Assembly: GCF_014750655.1 (NCBI RefSeq)
Contig: NZ_JABBXD010000009.1
Coordinates: 62,001 to 126,000, forward strand
Direction of reading: 5' to 3'
DNA length: 64,000 nt
From: Salinimonas profundi
GTDB taxonomy: Bacteria; Pseudomonadota; Gammaproteobacteria; Enterobacterales; Alteromonadaceae
Shown one piece after another: positions 1-9,555 of this stretch (positions are counted from its first letter, which is position 1; each line of letters starts with the position of its first letter). The notes beneath the pieces were generated by a model that saw nothing but the letters and a program-made list of their open reading frames with translations, was not told the origin of the DNA and did not search any database. A program made the translations under genes and the position numbers.

Positions 1-1873
1 TGCTACCAACATACTTGTACCAGAAGTCGCTGTGCGCAGCCTCAATAGCAAGCTTAGGAATATCGGCTGGCAGTACACTGTCGCGGTACGCTTTGTCCTG
101 CTGGTCAAAATAAGAAGTTGAAGGCATAGACACCACCCGCACGGCAATCCCCTCTTCTTCCAACTGCTGTGCCGCATTCATCGCCAAATTCACTTCCGAA
201 CCGGTTGCGATAAGAATCAGTTTTGCGTCATCCGTCTCTTTCAGGATGTAGCCACCTTTGGCGATATTCTCGACCTGAGACGCATCACGCGCTATTGACT
301 GTGTACCCTGACGAGTGAAGACCAGCGCGCTGGGTCCACTTTTTATCAACGCCTGACGCCACGCCTGCGCAGTTTCCGTTGCATCGCAAGGACGCCATGT
401 TGATAAGTTAGGGGTCATGCGCAGATTAGCTAATTGCTCAACAGGCTGGTGCGTCGGACCATCTTCACCCTGGCCGATAGAATCATGGGTATACACAAAA
501 ATATCTTTGGCTTTCATCAGAGATGCCATTCGCACCGCATTTCGTGCGTATTCCATGAACATCAGGAAGGTGGCACCAAACGGTACAAAACCACCATGCA
601 GCGCAATACCATTCATGATCGCGCTCATACCGAATTCGCGGACGCCATAGTAAATATAGTTACCGGCGGGATCGTCCTGTAATCCTTTTACTTCAGGCCA
701 CAGCGTCAGATTTGATCCAGCCAGATCTGCTGAACCACCCAGCAATTCAGGCAACTGCGAAGCAAAATAGCCAATCGCATTTTGTGAGGCTTTGCGTGTG
801 GCCATGTCTGACATCTCCTGCTGACAAGCCTGCACATATTCAGCTGATGTTTGCGCAAAGTTTTCCGGTAACGCCCGATCAATGACCCGACGCTTAAATT
901 CTCTGGCTTCTTCCGGATAAGCATTCTCATAGTCAGAAAACAGCACGTTCCAGTCTTTCTCGCGTTGTGCACCCGCCTCTTTTGCATCCCACTGCGCATA
1001 GACATCATCAGGAATGCTGAATGCTTCGTCCTTCCAATTTAGAAATTCACGCATCAGAGTGACTTCATCAGCACCTAATGGCGCGCCATGGCTTGAGTGA
1101 CTGCCGCCTTTGTTCGGTGAGCCAAAACCAATGACCGTTTTACAGCTGATCAGGGTCGGTTTATCAGACTGACTTTTTGCCTTTTCGATGGCGGCGGCAA
1201 TAGCGTCACTGTCATGACCATCTACATCAGCGATAACCTGCCAGCCATATGATTCAAACCGTTTAGCGGTATCGTCGGTAAACCATCCCTCAACTTCACC
1301 ATCAATAGAAATACCATTATCGTCATAAAAGGCGATAAGTTTGCCCAGACCCAGGGTACCCGCCAAAGAACAGGACTCATGGGAAATCCCCTCCATCAGG
1401 CAGCCATCACCTAAAAAGCAGTAGGTGAAATGGTCCACCAGCGCATAATCGGGTTTGTTGAACTGAGCGGCCAGTGTTTTTTCTGCTATCGCCATGCCCA
1501 CTGCATTAGCAATACCCGCGCCCAGCGGGCCCGTGGTAGTTTCTACTCCGGGGGTATAGCCGTATTCGGGATGCCCCGGTGTTTTTGAGTGTAGCTGACG
1601 AAAGTTACTCAACTCTTCGATAGGCAGGTCGTAACCGGACAGATGTAGCAAGGCATATTGCAGCATCGAGCCGTGACCGTTGGATAACACAAATCGGTCC
1701 CGGTTTGGCCATTCCGGGTTGGACGGATTATGGCTCAGATGTTGCTGCCACAGTACTGTGGCGATATCAGCCATTCCCATTGGTGCGCCAGGATGCCCTG
1801 ACTTTGCTTTTTCCACCGCATCAGCGGCTAACACGCGAATCGCGGCAGCGGACTTAGAACCGGTATATTTCAT
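1..1873 (-). CDS. tkt: Transketolase, 3' end outside the window
   Basis: Thiamine-diphosphate enzyme of the non-oxidative pentose phosphate pathway; it moves two-carbon units between sugar phosphates in the cytoplasm. The ATG at 1873 has GAGG four bases upstream. Visible family marks are the SGHPGAPMG loop at about residues 25-33, the diphosphate-binding GDGCLMEG motif starting near residue 155, and the late FWYKYVG block at the window edge. About 624 of the usual 660 or so codons are present and the frame is open throughout, so only about 40 C-terminal residues are missing. It is transcribed away from the cluster that starts at 2270. Confidence 0.97.
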   Translation of the reverse strand, partial: MKYTGSKSAAAIRVLAADAVEKAKSGHPGAPMGMADIATVLWQQHLSHNPSNPEWPNRDRFVLSNGHGSMLQYALLHLSGYDLPIEELSNFRQLHSKTPGHPEYGYTPGVETTTGPLGAGIANAVGMAIAEKTLAAQFNKPDYALVDHFTYCFLGDGCLMEGISHESCSLAGTLGLGKLIAFYDDNGISIDGEVEGWFTDDTAKRFESYGWQVIADVDGHDSDAIAAAIEKAKSQSDKPTLISCKTVIGFGSPNKGGSHSSHGAPLGADEVTLMREFLNWKDEAFSIPDDVYAQWDAKEAGAQREKDWNVLFSDYENAYPEEAREFKRRVIDRALPENFAQTSAEYVQACQQEMSDMATRKASQNAIGYFASQLPELLGGSADLAGSNLTLWPEVKGLQDDPAGNYIYYGVREFGMSAIMNGIALHGGFVPFGATFLMFMEYARNAVRMASLMKAKDIFVYTHDSIGQGEDGPTHQPVEQLANLRMTPNLSTWRPCDATETAQAWRQALIKSGPSALVFTRQGTQSIARDASQVENIAKGGYILKETDDAKLILIATGSEVNLAMNAAQQLEEEGIAVRVVSMPSTSYFDQQDKAYRDSVLPADIPKLAIEAAHSDFWYKYVGS

Positions 1874-2269
1874 GAAACCTCACAAACGTAGTATTGTATT
1901 ATAATTAATTGAGCCAGAATTCCCCGCTCTATTCAAGTACCCTGTGCGTAAAATGTAAGAAAAGTGTGAACGATTGTCTTTATCTTACAGTCAAAAAATC
2001 ATCGTCGCAGATGAAGAAGCCCGTTGATTTATAACTTTTATTCTATTGATAGCTCGTGTATAAATTACGCAGTTACGGGAACGTAAAAACACATAATTAA
2101 TACCCGTACCGCTTTATGGATGAAGCCTTTGTATACACTTGTTCAGGTTTGGTTAAGCCGTTTGAAGGCACGCTATTCACAAATCGCCCGTTGGCCAGTT
2201 AACCAACCGGTATTGTTTTTAATGTTTTCGCCCCTACCGGTGGCGGAATCTGACAGAAACAGGAAAAAA
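1874..2269. other. Divergent spacer between tkt and the 2.3-11.1 kb cluster
   Basis: No gene supported here. On the minus strand a perfect TATAAT (1898-1903) sits 25 bases before the tkt start, but no convincing -35 is seen. On the plus strand a TATAAA (2059-2064) could be a -10 for the downstream cluster, again without a clear -35. An in-frame ATG at 2120 would extend the next gene but would bury its signal peptide, so I treat 2120-2269 as untranslated. Confidence 0.5.
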
Positions 2270-2800
2270 ATGATGCAAGTGTTTTCCCGACATCTCGCTT
2301 TACTTCTTACTCTGGGTGCAGCCATCGCATCCCTCCCCGCGTTTTCAACCGATGCTGAGCCTATTTATTACAGCGATTGTGCCTATATCGAGTTTGAGGA
2401 TATTGATAACGCTCAAATGACCCGGGAAGAACAGTTAGCCGCGATGGACGCCGATTTCGAAGAAAGCCTGAACGCCAGTGAGGAATGTATGTCAGAGGCA
2501 CTGGATAGCGGCGCACAGAAACTTGCGGATGCGGGTGCTGGTTCAGAGACCGGTGATCAGCAGAGCGAGTCTGCTGATAATAGTGTTGCTGCACAGGCCT
2601 CTGCAGCCACTGAATACCAGACAACGCAATCGCAACAACAGCATACCACCACCGACCAAACCCGCTCTCACGCCGGCGGCCAGGGGCAGCAAGGCAGTTC
2701 TGCGGTCTGTGATGCAGTCAAACAAGGCCTGGAAGCAGCAACCACAGACAGTGAAAAAGCTCACTTTCAGTCATTAATGAACGAATACGGATGTAGTTAA
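2270..2800 (+). CDS. Secreted low-complexity protein with four cysteines, first gene of the motor-like cluster
   Basis: Function not recognised. The ATG at 2270 has AGGA five bases upstream and begins a clear signal peptide: a short basic start, a hydrophobic LLLTLGAAIASL core, and likely cleavage near PAFS-TDA. An upstream in-frame ATG at 2120 would place this hydrophobic core internally and is less likely. The mature part of about 150 residues has an acidic N-terminal section with two cysteines, a central stretch rich in Gln, Ser, Thr and Ala, and a C-terminal helical section with two more cysteines, suggesting disulfides in the periplasm. The lipoprotein gene starts 21 bases after its stop, so it is probably in the same transcript. 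Confidence 0.75.
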   Translation: MMQVFSRHLALLLTLGAAIASLPAFSTDAEPIYYSDCAYIEFEDIDNAQMTREEQLAAMDADFEESLNASEECMSEALDSGAQKLADAGAGSETGDQQSESADNSVAAQASAATEYQTTQSQQQHTTTDQTRSHAGGQGQQGSSAVCDAVKQGLEAATTDSEKAHFQSLMNEYGCS

Positions 2801-2821
2801 CAGTTTATGGGAGATACTCAC

Positions 2822-4105
2822 GTGACGCTGAATAAAAAACTCAAAGGAATGACACGTAAACTTGGTGTGGCGCTGGCCACCGCAACCATTGCTCTGGCTG
2901 GTTGCCAGAGCACACAAACCAATGTCACCAGCGTTGGCCCGACACTGGGCGGTCCGCAATCAGGTGGTGAGCTGGGCAATGCAAAGCGAAAATACAATTA
3001 TTCATCCAATATTTTCCTGGATGTTGCCATTCCCGTTTTTGATCCGGGTATTCCGACCGACAAATATGGCAATATCGATGATGAAGAAGTGGTTGAGCAG
3101 GATATCTGGCCGCAGGTCCGGCGCTTAGAGGCAAATCGCTTTGCCATCAATACCAAAAAAGCCCTGCAGGAGACTAACGCTTTCGGCTCAATCAATGTAA
3201 CACCTGATGCCAATGCCAGCGCCGATATCTATGTGCTGGGCAAAATCAATTACTCTGATACCGAGACCGTTGAAATTGGTATTCGCATCATGGATGCGGC
3301 CAACCGGGTATGGGATGAAGAAGAATTTGAATACCGGGTCAGTGAAGGCTTCTACCGCGATGCATTTCGTAAAGGCGGCAACCCTTACGAACCCATATTT
3401 AATCAAATCGCGGCCCATATCTATGACGTGCTAATGAAAAAGTCAGAAAGCGACAAACGTGAGATTGAGCAAATTGCAGACTTACGTTATGCCGCGATGT
3501 ACTCGCCAGAAGCATTCAGCCCGTATCTGGAAAAAGAGAAAAGCTGGGGCTCCTCTCAGGCGCATTTTGAGTTAAAAGGTGCGCCATCAGCCCAGGACCC
3601 AATGTATCAGCGCATTCAGCGAATCCAGGCAAAAGATAACCAGTTTGTTGATTCCCTGCAGGATAGCTACGAAACGTTCTATGCCGAAACGCATGATGTG
3701 TATCGTACTTATCAAAAAGAAACCCTGCCTATTGCAGCGGATATCCGCCGTAAAAAAGAAGAACGGACGCAGGCGCAGGCGATAGCCGGAATTGGCCTGG
3801 TAGCGGCAGTACTGCTGGGCAAAAATTCAGGCTCAACAGCCGGTCAGGTAGGGGCAGCTGTGGCTGGTGTTGCAGCAGCGGTCTCGCTGGCTGATGCGGT
3901 CAAAACTAATAAGGAAATTCAGGGCGTCCGGGATATTCTTGAAGAGAAAGGTGAAAACCTGGATATCAAAGTTACTCCGCAAGTGGTTGAATTTAAAGAC
4001 CAGAGTATTGAGTTAACCGGGACGGCAGCAGAGCAGCATACCCAGCTTCGTCAGCGCCTGTACGAAATCTATCAGCTTGAAGCAACGCCTGATCAGCAGT
4101 TGTAA
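2822..4105 (+). CDS. Cluster lipoprotein of unknown function
   Basis: GTG at 2822 is chosen because GGGAG lies 8 bases upstream; an in-frame ATG at 2807 overlaps that site. The product of about 427 residues starts with a lipoprotein signal ending in a lipobox, LAGC, followed by QSTQ, so an outer-membrane anchor is likely. Residues about 55-200 form a mixed alpha/beta domain (motifs DVAIPVFDPG and ADIYVLGKI) that reminds me loosely of LpoB/CsgG-type lipoprotein folds; that is inference. A helical charged section follows (YQKETLPIAADIRRKKEERT), then a Gly/Ala-rich hydrophobic segment (about 315-355) that could insert in or lie on a membrane, then a soluble tail. It sits directly before the helical-repeat gene, 15 bases away. 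Confidence 0.8.
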   Translation: MTLNKKLKGMTRKLGVALATATIALAGCQSTQTNVTSVGPTLGGPQSGGELGNAKRKYNYSSNIFLDVAIPVFDPGIPTDKYGNIDDEEVVEQDIWPQVRRLEANRFAINTKKALQETNAFGSINVTPDANASADIYVLGKINYSDTETVEIGIRIMDAANRVWDEEEFEYRVSEGFYRDAFRKGGNPYEPIFNQIAAHIYDVLMKKSESDKREIEQIADLRYAAMYSPEAFSPYLEKEKSWGSSQAHFELKGAPSAQDPMYQRIQRIQAKDNQFVDSLQDSYETFYAETHDVYRTYQKETLPIAADIRRKKEERTQAQAIAGIGLVAAVLLGKNSGSTAGQVGAAVAGVAAAVSLADAVKTNKEIQGVRDILEEKGENLDIKVTPQVVEFKDQSIELTGTAAEQHTQLRQRLYEIYQLEATPDQQL

Positions 4106-4120
4106 CGACAGGTAAATAAC

Positions 4121-5557
4121 GTGAGCAGTATAGACAAGGATATCGATCAGGATAAAAAGCATCACAAATCTACGCTGATAAAGCTTGTAGCGGTGACCAT
4201 TGCAACAGCAGTGATTGCCGTAGCACTTTACCTGCTCGTGCCGCTATTGTCAGACAAGCCTGATGCTTCCGCTTCCACCGACAGTGACATGACCACGGAT
4301 GGTCAACCGACACAGCAAGCTGAAGGGTTGAGTGATGAGGAAAAACGCGCACTACAGGAGCGTTTGAGTCTGACAAAAGCACAGCTTTCAGCCATAAGTG
4401 ACGCTAAACGTAACTGGCAGCCTGAGACGGTTGAATCTCTGAGCAACAATTTGCAGGATGTTTACGCTCAGTATGGGCAAAGCCGCTTTAGCGCAGCGTC
4501 AGACGCACTTGATAAGATTGATGCGTCGCTGCTGCAGTTTAATACTGCGTATGAACAAGCTTTCGATTCTGCCCTGGAAACAGCCCGCCTTGCCTACAAG
4601 AACGGCCATATCCATGATGCGCGCTCAGCCGTGACTACGGCGCTTGAAGTAAAACCCGAAGACGATAAGGCGCTGGCATTAAAAGCCCGCATTGATGTTT
4701 TTGATAAGGTCCAGGCGCTTTATGAACAGGCCAGGGTTGGCAAAGTAGAAAACAATCTGCAAAAACAGTATCGGGCGCTACAGGAGATTGTCTCGCTGGA
4801 CCCTGAACAGTTGAATGCCAAACAGGCACTTGCACAGGTTGAACGCCAGATGGGTGAGGCCGCGTTCAGTACGCTTTTGGCTCAGGCCTTAAAAGCGGTG
4901 GAAGCAAAAGATTATGACCGGGCCAGACAGCTGTTAACCCAGGCGTCGAAACGCAAACCAGACAATGCGCAGATAGCGACCTTAACCGCCAGAATCGAAC
5001 AGGAGCAGCATGCGGCTGGGCAGGCTGACGCTGAAGCGCAGATTCGGATATTTGCGCAGGCCGATGAGTGGAAGACGGTAAGCATTCTCGCTGAAAAAAG
5101 CATACAGTCCTATCCGCAAAGTCAGGTATTGCAACTAGCCAGAACGAACGCTGACAAGGTGCTGGCGGCGCGTCAGAGCATAGCGCAATATTTAGCGCGT
5201 CCTGAACGTTTGGCGGATCCGCGGATCCGCGAAAATGCACAGCGCACTATCGAACAGGCCACAGAGATATCTGTATTAAGCCCGTCGTTAAAAACATCCG
5301 TCGGTGAGCTGGAATCTGCGCTGTCAGCTTTTAACGCGCCGCTACCGGTGACGGTGTATTCAGACAACAAAACCTACATAAAAGTCATGGGCGTTGGGGT
5401 GGTGGGCCAGGTGGATGAAAAGCAAATTTCACTAAAGCCCGGCACCTATCGCTTTGAAGGTAGTCGTGAGGGCTTTCGTTCAAAGATCATTTCGGTAACC
5501 GTCAGTGCGAGCACGTCTCCTCTGTCAGTTCGCCTGGTTTGTGATGAGAAAATCTGA
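4121..5557 (+). CDS. Membrane-anchored helical-repeat protein with C-terminal PEGA-like domain
   Basis: Start is GTG at 4121 with AGG upstream. The 478-residue product has a cytoplasmic charged N-terminus, one TM segment (about residues 22-45, VAVTIATAVIAVALYLLVPL), a Ser/Thr/Gln linker, and then a long run of TPR-like helical pairs from about 95 to 370 (for example ARQLLTQASKRKPDNAQI). The last 80 residues look like a PEGA-type beta domain (GTYRFEGSREGFRSKIISV). Most of the protein should lie in the periplasm, where such repeats usually bind other proteins. The next gene repeats the TM plus PEGA design, so the two may act together. Confidence 0.8.
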   Translation: MSSIDKDIDQDKKHHKSTLIKLVAVTIATAVIAVALYLLVPLLSDKPDASASTDSDMTTDGQPTQQAEGLSDEEKRALQERLSLTKAQLSAISDAKRNWQPETVESLSNNLQDVYAQYGQSRFSAASDALDKIDASLLQFNTAYEQAFDSALETARLAYKNGHIHDARSAVTTALEVKPEDDKALALKARIDVFDKVQALYEQARVGKVENNLQKQYRALQEIVSLDPEQLNAKQALAQVERQMGEAAFSTLLAQALKAVEAKDYDRARQLLTQASKRKPDNAQIATLTARIEQEQHAAGQADAEAQIRIFAQADEWKTVSILAEKSIQSYPQSQVLQLARTNADKVLAARQSIAQYLARPERLADPRIRENAQRTIEQATEISVLSPSLKTSVGELESALSAFNAPLPVTVYSDNKTYIKVMGVGVVGQVDEKQISLKPGTYRFEGSREGFRSKIISVTVSASTSPLSVRLVCDEKI

Positions 5558-5594
5558 TGATGAATGTATATTCGGACAAGAAGGAAGTATGCCG

Positions 5595-7580
5595 GTGAGT
5601 CGTATAGATGCATCCATTAAATCCGACCGGAATAAAAACCGGGTTGTGGTTCTGACCAGTGTTTGCCTGTTGGTCGCAGCATTGGGGAGCTATCTGATAT
5701 GGCTGTTTTTGATAAAAGGCTACACGTTTACCGTGACGCCAGAGCGTGCAGCGCAAAGCCCACAGTTTCAGGTACATAGCGGCAGCGGCTTTTTTATAGA
5801 AAATAAGCTGTATGTACTTGGGTTGCCCGCGTCGGTGACTGTCAGCGCGCCCAAGTTTGCAGCGAAAACCGTAAACATTGATGACGACTCCCCTTCTACT
5901 ATCAACGTCGAATTATCACCACTGCCAGCCACGGTGACCCTTTCGACCAATACCAACAACAACGACATTCAGTGGTTTGTTAATCAAAAGCCGCACGCGA
6001 CGGCCAAACAGCTTACTCTGACTGTGCCTGCCGGAACCTACACAGTCACTGCCAGGCATCCGGCTTATGAAAGCGCCTCAGTAGATATCAAGGCAGATAT
6101 TGCCGAAACCATCGAAAAAACCCTCTCTCTGACACCTGTTTCAGGTTCCGTGGATATCAACTCACAACCCTCAGGGGCCAGTGTGCAGATAGATGGTGAA
6201 ACAGTGGGGAAAACGCCTTTAACCCTGCCTCAGTCCGGTGGCAGTCATAAGATCACCGTCTCGCTAAGCGGTTACGAACCAATAACCGATGAAATCATGA
6301 TTACCGCGGATGCCAACGCGGTGAGCCGGGACTACCGTTTAATTCCTGAACAGGCGATATTAAACGTACAAACATCCCCCTCACAGGGCTTACTGACCAT
6401 TGACGGCAATCCGGTTTCCGGCCGCGAAGTGAGCGTAGAGGCAAATACAGAACACACTGTCAGCTACAGCGCCCCCGGTTTTGCGGCCCAAAAGCAATCG
6501 GTTAATCTTCCCCCCGGCCAAACCTCCTCTCTACGTTTCAATCTGTCTCCGGTCAATGGCGAGGTGGTTATTAAAGCCAATTTACCCGCTGAGGTATTTA
6601 TTGATGGTAAGAAGGCGGGCAGCACACCATTAACGACACAACTGCAGACGCTTACCCACACCATTGAGATTAGAAAGCCCGGCTATCGTACAGTCAGCAA
6701 ATCAGTCACACCCTCAGCCAATAAACTCACATCCGTCAATGCCGAGCTGCTGACCGAATTTGATGCACGACGCCGTGAGGGACAGCCGCTGTTTGCACAA
6801 ACCATCGGCATCGAGTTTGAAACGCTTAAGCCAGATACATTTGTCATGGGCTCGGCACCGAATGAAGCTGGACGCCAGCGAAATGAACATCAGTATCCGG
6901 TGACGTTTACCCGCGCTTTCTGGCTGTCCAAACACGAGATTACCGAAGCCCAGTACGCTCGCTTTAAAGGGAGTAATGACAGCTCAAAAAAACCGGTATC
7001 CGATGTGAGCTGGCTGGACGCGGCCAGATTTACCAACTGGCTGAGTGAACAGGAAGGCCTTGCACCATTTTATATCATTGAAAAAGGCGGGCTGCGCGGT
7101 ATTGACCCGGCATCCACAGGGTATCGATTGCCCACCGAAGCTGAGTGGGAGTATGCCGCCAAGAAGCACCGTCGTGCAGCAACCACCAAATATGTCTGGG
7201 GCAGTCAGGACAGGCTGCGCGATAAGCAGGGCAATTTTGCTGATGCCTCGCTAAAGGGTAAGCAAACGTTCACCTTAAAAGATTATAACGACGGCTTTGA
7301 AGGAAAGGCGCCGGTAGGAAGCTTTGACCCCGAACGCGGCGGCTTGTTTGATTTGGATGGTAATGTGAGAGAATGGGTTCATGATTTTTATACCCTGTCG
7401 CCACCTGATAATGGTGCCGCGAAAGAAGACTACCTGGGCAGTGCGCCAAGTTCGTCCCACGTTGTAAAAGGGGGCTCATTCAAAACAGGCAGGCTGAAAC
7501 GTCTGCGTGCCAGCATGCGTACCGGAGAGTCAGACGCACAGGACGATATTGGCTTTCGGATTGCTCGGTACCTGAATTAA
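5595..7580 (+). CDS. Membrane-anchored PEGA-repeat protein with a cysteine-free FGE/SUMF1-like domain
   Basis: GTG at 5595 has AAGGA nine bases upstream; ATG at 5589 is an alternative with poorer spacing. After a charged start comes one TM segment (VVVLTSVCLLVAALGSYLIW). Four to five PEGA-like beta repeats follow (for example SGASVQIDGETVGKTPLTL and EVFIDGKKAGSTPL), covering roughly residues 60-400. The C-terminal 260 residues match the formylglycine-generating-enzyme fold: FVMGSAPNEAG, TGYRLPTEAEWEYA, DLDGNVREWVHDF, GGSF and GFRIAR. That domain has no cysteine at all, so the oxidase chemistry of true FGE is unlikely and a binding role is more plausible. The product should face the periplasm. 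Confidence 0.85.
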   Translation: MSRIDASIKSDRNKNRVVVLTSVCLLVAALGSYLIWLFLIKGYTFTVTPERAAQSPQFQVHSGSGFFIENKLYVLGLPASVTVSAPKFAAKTVNIDDDSPSTINVELSPLPATVTLSTNTNNNDIQWFVNQKPHATAKQLTLTVPAGTYTVTARHPAYESASVDIKADIAETIEKTLSLTPVSGSVDINSQPSGASVQIDGETVGKTPLTLPQSGGSHKITVSLSGYEPITDEIMITADANAVSRDYRLIPEQAILNVQTSPSQGLLTIDGNPVSGREVSVEANTEHTVSYSAPGFAAQKQSVNLPPGQTSSLRFNLSPVNGEVVIKANLPAEVFIDGKKAGSTPLTTQLQTLTHTIEIRKPGYRTVSKSVTPSANKLTSVNAELLTEFDARRREGQPLFAQTIGIEFETLKPDTFVMGSAPNEAGRQRNEHQYPVTFTRAFWLSKHEITEAQYARFKGSNDSSKKPVSDVSWLDAARFTNWLSEQEGLAPFYIIEKGGLRGIDPASTGYRLPTEAEWEYAAKKHRRAATTKYVWGSQDRLRDKQGNFADASLKGKQTFTLKDYNDGFEGKAPVGSFDPERGGLFDLDGNVREWVHDFYTLSPPDNGAAKEDYLGSAPSSSHVVKGGSFKTGRLKRLRASMRTGESDAQDDIGFRIARYLN

Positions 7581-7590
7581 AGGAAGTGCC

Positions 7591-7698
7591 ATGAAAAAGA
7601 AAATACTCATCGCTGCAATTCTTATTGCCATCACAGGAACCGCTGCGGCGTACTTTGTTTCACTGGACGCACCGCAGGATTTCCCCACCAACATTTAA
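7591..7698 (+). CDS. 35-residue single-TM peptide
   Basis: Small open frame with ATG at 7591 and AGGAAG four bases upstream, ten bases after the PEGA/FGE gene, and ending directly before an ATG of the channel gene. The product starts MKKK, has one hydrophobic stretch of about 18 residues (ILIAAILIAITGTAAAYF), and ends in a short polar tail (DAPQDFPTNI). Good ribosome site, position and membrane design support a real gene. It could be a cleaved secreted peptide or a small membrane subunit of the motor-like complex; I do not recognise a family. Confidence 0.65.
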   Translation: MKKKILIAAILIAITGTAAAYFVSLDAPQDFPTNI

Positions 7699-8490
7699 AT
7701 GCATACTACGGCCGTAATTATGACTAAAAACAATAATGCATCTATGAACCCTAACCTTGTCACCAGTATCATCGTGCTGGTTGCAAGCTTTACGCTGGTT
7801 CATCTGTTTTACGCGAGCGTGGTACGCCCGGCTGCTGAGTCGATTCTGGCCACACAGGGGACGTCTTCGCTGAGTTCCATCTGGGTCATTCTTAAAGACC
7901 TGGAACAGCAAATATGCCTCTCACTCATGTTCTTTTGCATCTTTTTAATGCTGTTCAAATTGTGGCGCCTGGTGGATGAAGAACCGCTTTATACCCGCGA
8001 CTTTTTAAAAGATCATGATAAGTCACAACCGCTGAATGTTGATGAAGCCCTCACTGAACTGAACGCCTCGTCTTATAGTGAGAATCCGGCAATGGCCACC
8101 TGGATAAACTGTATCCGACGCTTTCGTAACACCCGCAATGTGCAGCATGCGGCCGATGCCATTGAGTCGTCTGTCGATAACCTTTCTGCGCAACTTGAAA
8201 GCGGCAATAACATGATTCGTTATATCATTTGGGCGATTCCGTCCATTGGCTTTGTGGGCACGGTGCGGGGGATCGGACAGGCGCTGGCTCAGGCAGACGC
8301 TGCGCTGGCTGGTGATATTTCAGGTATGACTGCCTCACTGGGCGTCGCGTTTAACTCCACGCTGGTGGCATTATTTATCTCCCTGATACTGATGTTTTTT
8401 ATGCATCTGCTTAATGCCCGGCAGGACGCCATGGTGCTGCGCACCCAGGAATCCTGTGAAAAGCACTTGCTGTCGCACCTGCATAACTAG
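7699..8490 (+). CDS. MotA/TolQ/ExbB-family proton channel subunit
   Basis: Inner-membrane protein of the family that forms the pentameric ring of ion-driven motors. Hydrophobic segments are seen near residues 19-42, 75-93, 178-198 and 215-243. The two C-terminal ones carry the family signature: WAIPSIGFVGTVRGIGQAL, then SLGVAFNSTLVALFISL, with small and hydroxyl residues that line the ion path in relatives. ATG at 7699 follows the stop of the 35-residue gene; ATG 7720 or 7744 are possible starts, and none has a strong ribosome site. It lies directly before two TM-vWA genes that look like B subunits. No ordinary exbD, tolR or motB is next to it. Confidence 0.88.
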   Translation: MHTTAVIMTKNNNASMNPNLVTSIIVLVASFTLVHLFYASVVRPAAESILATQGTSSLSSIWVILKDLEQQICLSLMFFCIFLMLFKLWRLVDEEPLYTRDFLKDHDKSQPLNVDEALTELNASSYSENPAMATWINCIRRFRNTRNVQHAADAIESSVDNLSAQLESGNNMIRYIIWAIPSIGFVGTVRGIGQALAQADAALAGDISGMTASLGVAFNSTLVALFISLILMFFMHLLNARQDAMVLRTQESCEKHLLSHLHN

Positions 8491-8496
8491 GCCGTT

Positions 8497-9555
8497 ATGA
8501 AATATAAGCGGCGTACCGAAGATGGCTTTAACCTGTCCTTCCTGGATGTAATGGCATGCGGGTTAGGCGCTGTCATTCTGATATTCATTCTGGTGGACTT
8601 TAACGCTTTCAGCGACACCGCAGCACCTGAAAAGAAGAAGCTGGAGTCTGAACTGGCCGCAGCGCAGGATGCGCAGGTTCAACTGCAAAAATCCATTGAT
8701 GAAATCAATGATAAAATCGCCATGGAAGCGGGCAAACAGGATGCATCACAGCAAAATCAGAATGAAACCACCCAGCAACAGAAAAAGCTGCTGCAGGATA
8801 TTTCCTCTCAGTTAGCGGTGGTTGCTGATTTAGAGAACCAGTTAGCAGCCGTTGCCAGTATCCCTACACCGGATGCCAATATCGCGATGAGCGGCACCGG
8901 TGAACAAAACTACATCACAGGTATGCGGGTTGAAGGCAAACATATTGGTATTCTGATTGATAAAAGTGCTTCAATGATGGGCGATAATCTCATTGAGGTA
9001 CTGAGTAAGCTGGCTTTACCCGATAACAAAAAAGTCGCCAGTGCTAAATGGCGCCGGACGCGACGGGTCGCCAACTGGCTGCTGGCCCGTTTGCCGCCGA
9101 CCTCAAAAGTCTCTGTGGTGGCGTTTTCCGACACGGCGTCGGTTCTGGGTATGCGACCGGTTAACACCGCCGGAGCCAGCGGTTCGCTCAAAGCGATTGC
9201 TAAACAGATTGGCGAGATTGTGCCTGACGGCGGGACGAACCTACAGGACGGGCTGGCAACCATGATGAGCGCAAATCCCGATCTTACGGATCTTTATCTG
9301 ATAACAGATGGCTTACCAACACTGGGGGAGGGCCTGCCGCTTAAATGCAAAAACTTCATCAGTAGCAAAAAATCAATTTCATCAGACTGTCGGCAGCTAC
9401 TATTTCTGGAAACCGTCAAGCGAGGCCCCCGTGGCGTCACCGTCAATGTGATTTTACTGCCCATCGAAGGTGACCCTTTCGCGCCCTCTCTATACTGGAG
9501 CTGGACCAACAGTAATGGCGGTACATTCTTATCCCCTGCTCCGGAGTGGCCCTGA
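8497..9555 (+). CDS. TM-coiled-coil-vWA protein 1, putative motor B-type subunit
   Basis: The 352-residue product has a short cytoplasmic start, one TM segment that begins FNLSFLDVMACGLGAVILIF, a coiled coil (about residues 48-115), and a von Willebrand factor A domain (about 145-340). The Asp at residue 17 sits where ExbD, TolR and MotB carry their proton-binding Asp. The metal-ion site of the vWA domain looks complete: DKSAS, the Thr in GGTNLQDG, and the Asp in LITDGLPT. The domain should lie in the periplasm and bind a partner through a divalent metal. AGG lies six bases before the ATG. The stop overlaps the next start as TGATG. Confidence 0.87.
   Translation: MKYKRRTEDGFNLSFLDVMACGLGAVILIFILVDFNAFSDTAAPEKKKLESELAAAQDAQVQLQKSIDEINDKIAMEAGKQDASQQNQNETTQQQKKLLQDISSQLAVVADLENQLAAVASIPTPDANIAMSGTGEQNYITGMRVEGKHIGILIDKSASMMGDNLIEVLSKLALPDNKKVASAKWRRTRRVANWLLARLPPTSKVSVVAFSDTASVLGMRPVNTAGASGSLKAIAKQIGEIVPDGGTNLQDGLATMMSANPDLTDLYLITDGLPTLGEGLPLKCKNFISSKKSISSDCRQLLFLETVKRGPRGVTVNVILLPIEGDPFAPSLYWSWTNSNGGTFLSPAPEWP

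Noticed and set aside
706..1008. Minus-strand open frame of 100 codons
   Set aside because: It lies in another frame inside transketolase, whose own frame is open and clearly conserved.
2120..2269. N-terminal extension of the first cluster gene
   Set aside because: The extended start has no ribosome site and would place the signal peptide about 55 residues inside the protein; ATG 2270 has AGGA at good spacing.
5213..5230. 18-base perfect palindrome GCGGATCCGCGGATCCGC
   Set aside because: It is inside a coding frame (ADPRIR) and can arise from the codons alone; no second copy was noticed.
6825..7580. Active formylglycine-generating enzyme
   Set aside because: The domain has no cysteine, and no sulfatase is in the window.
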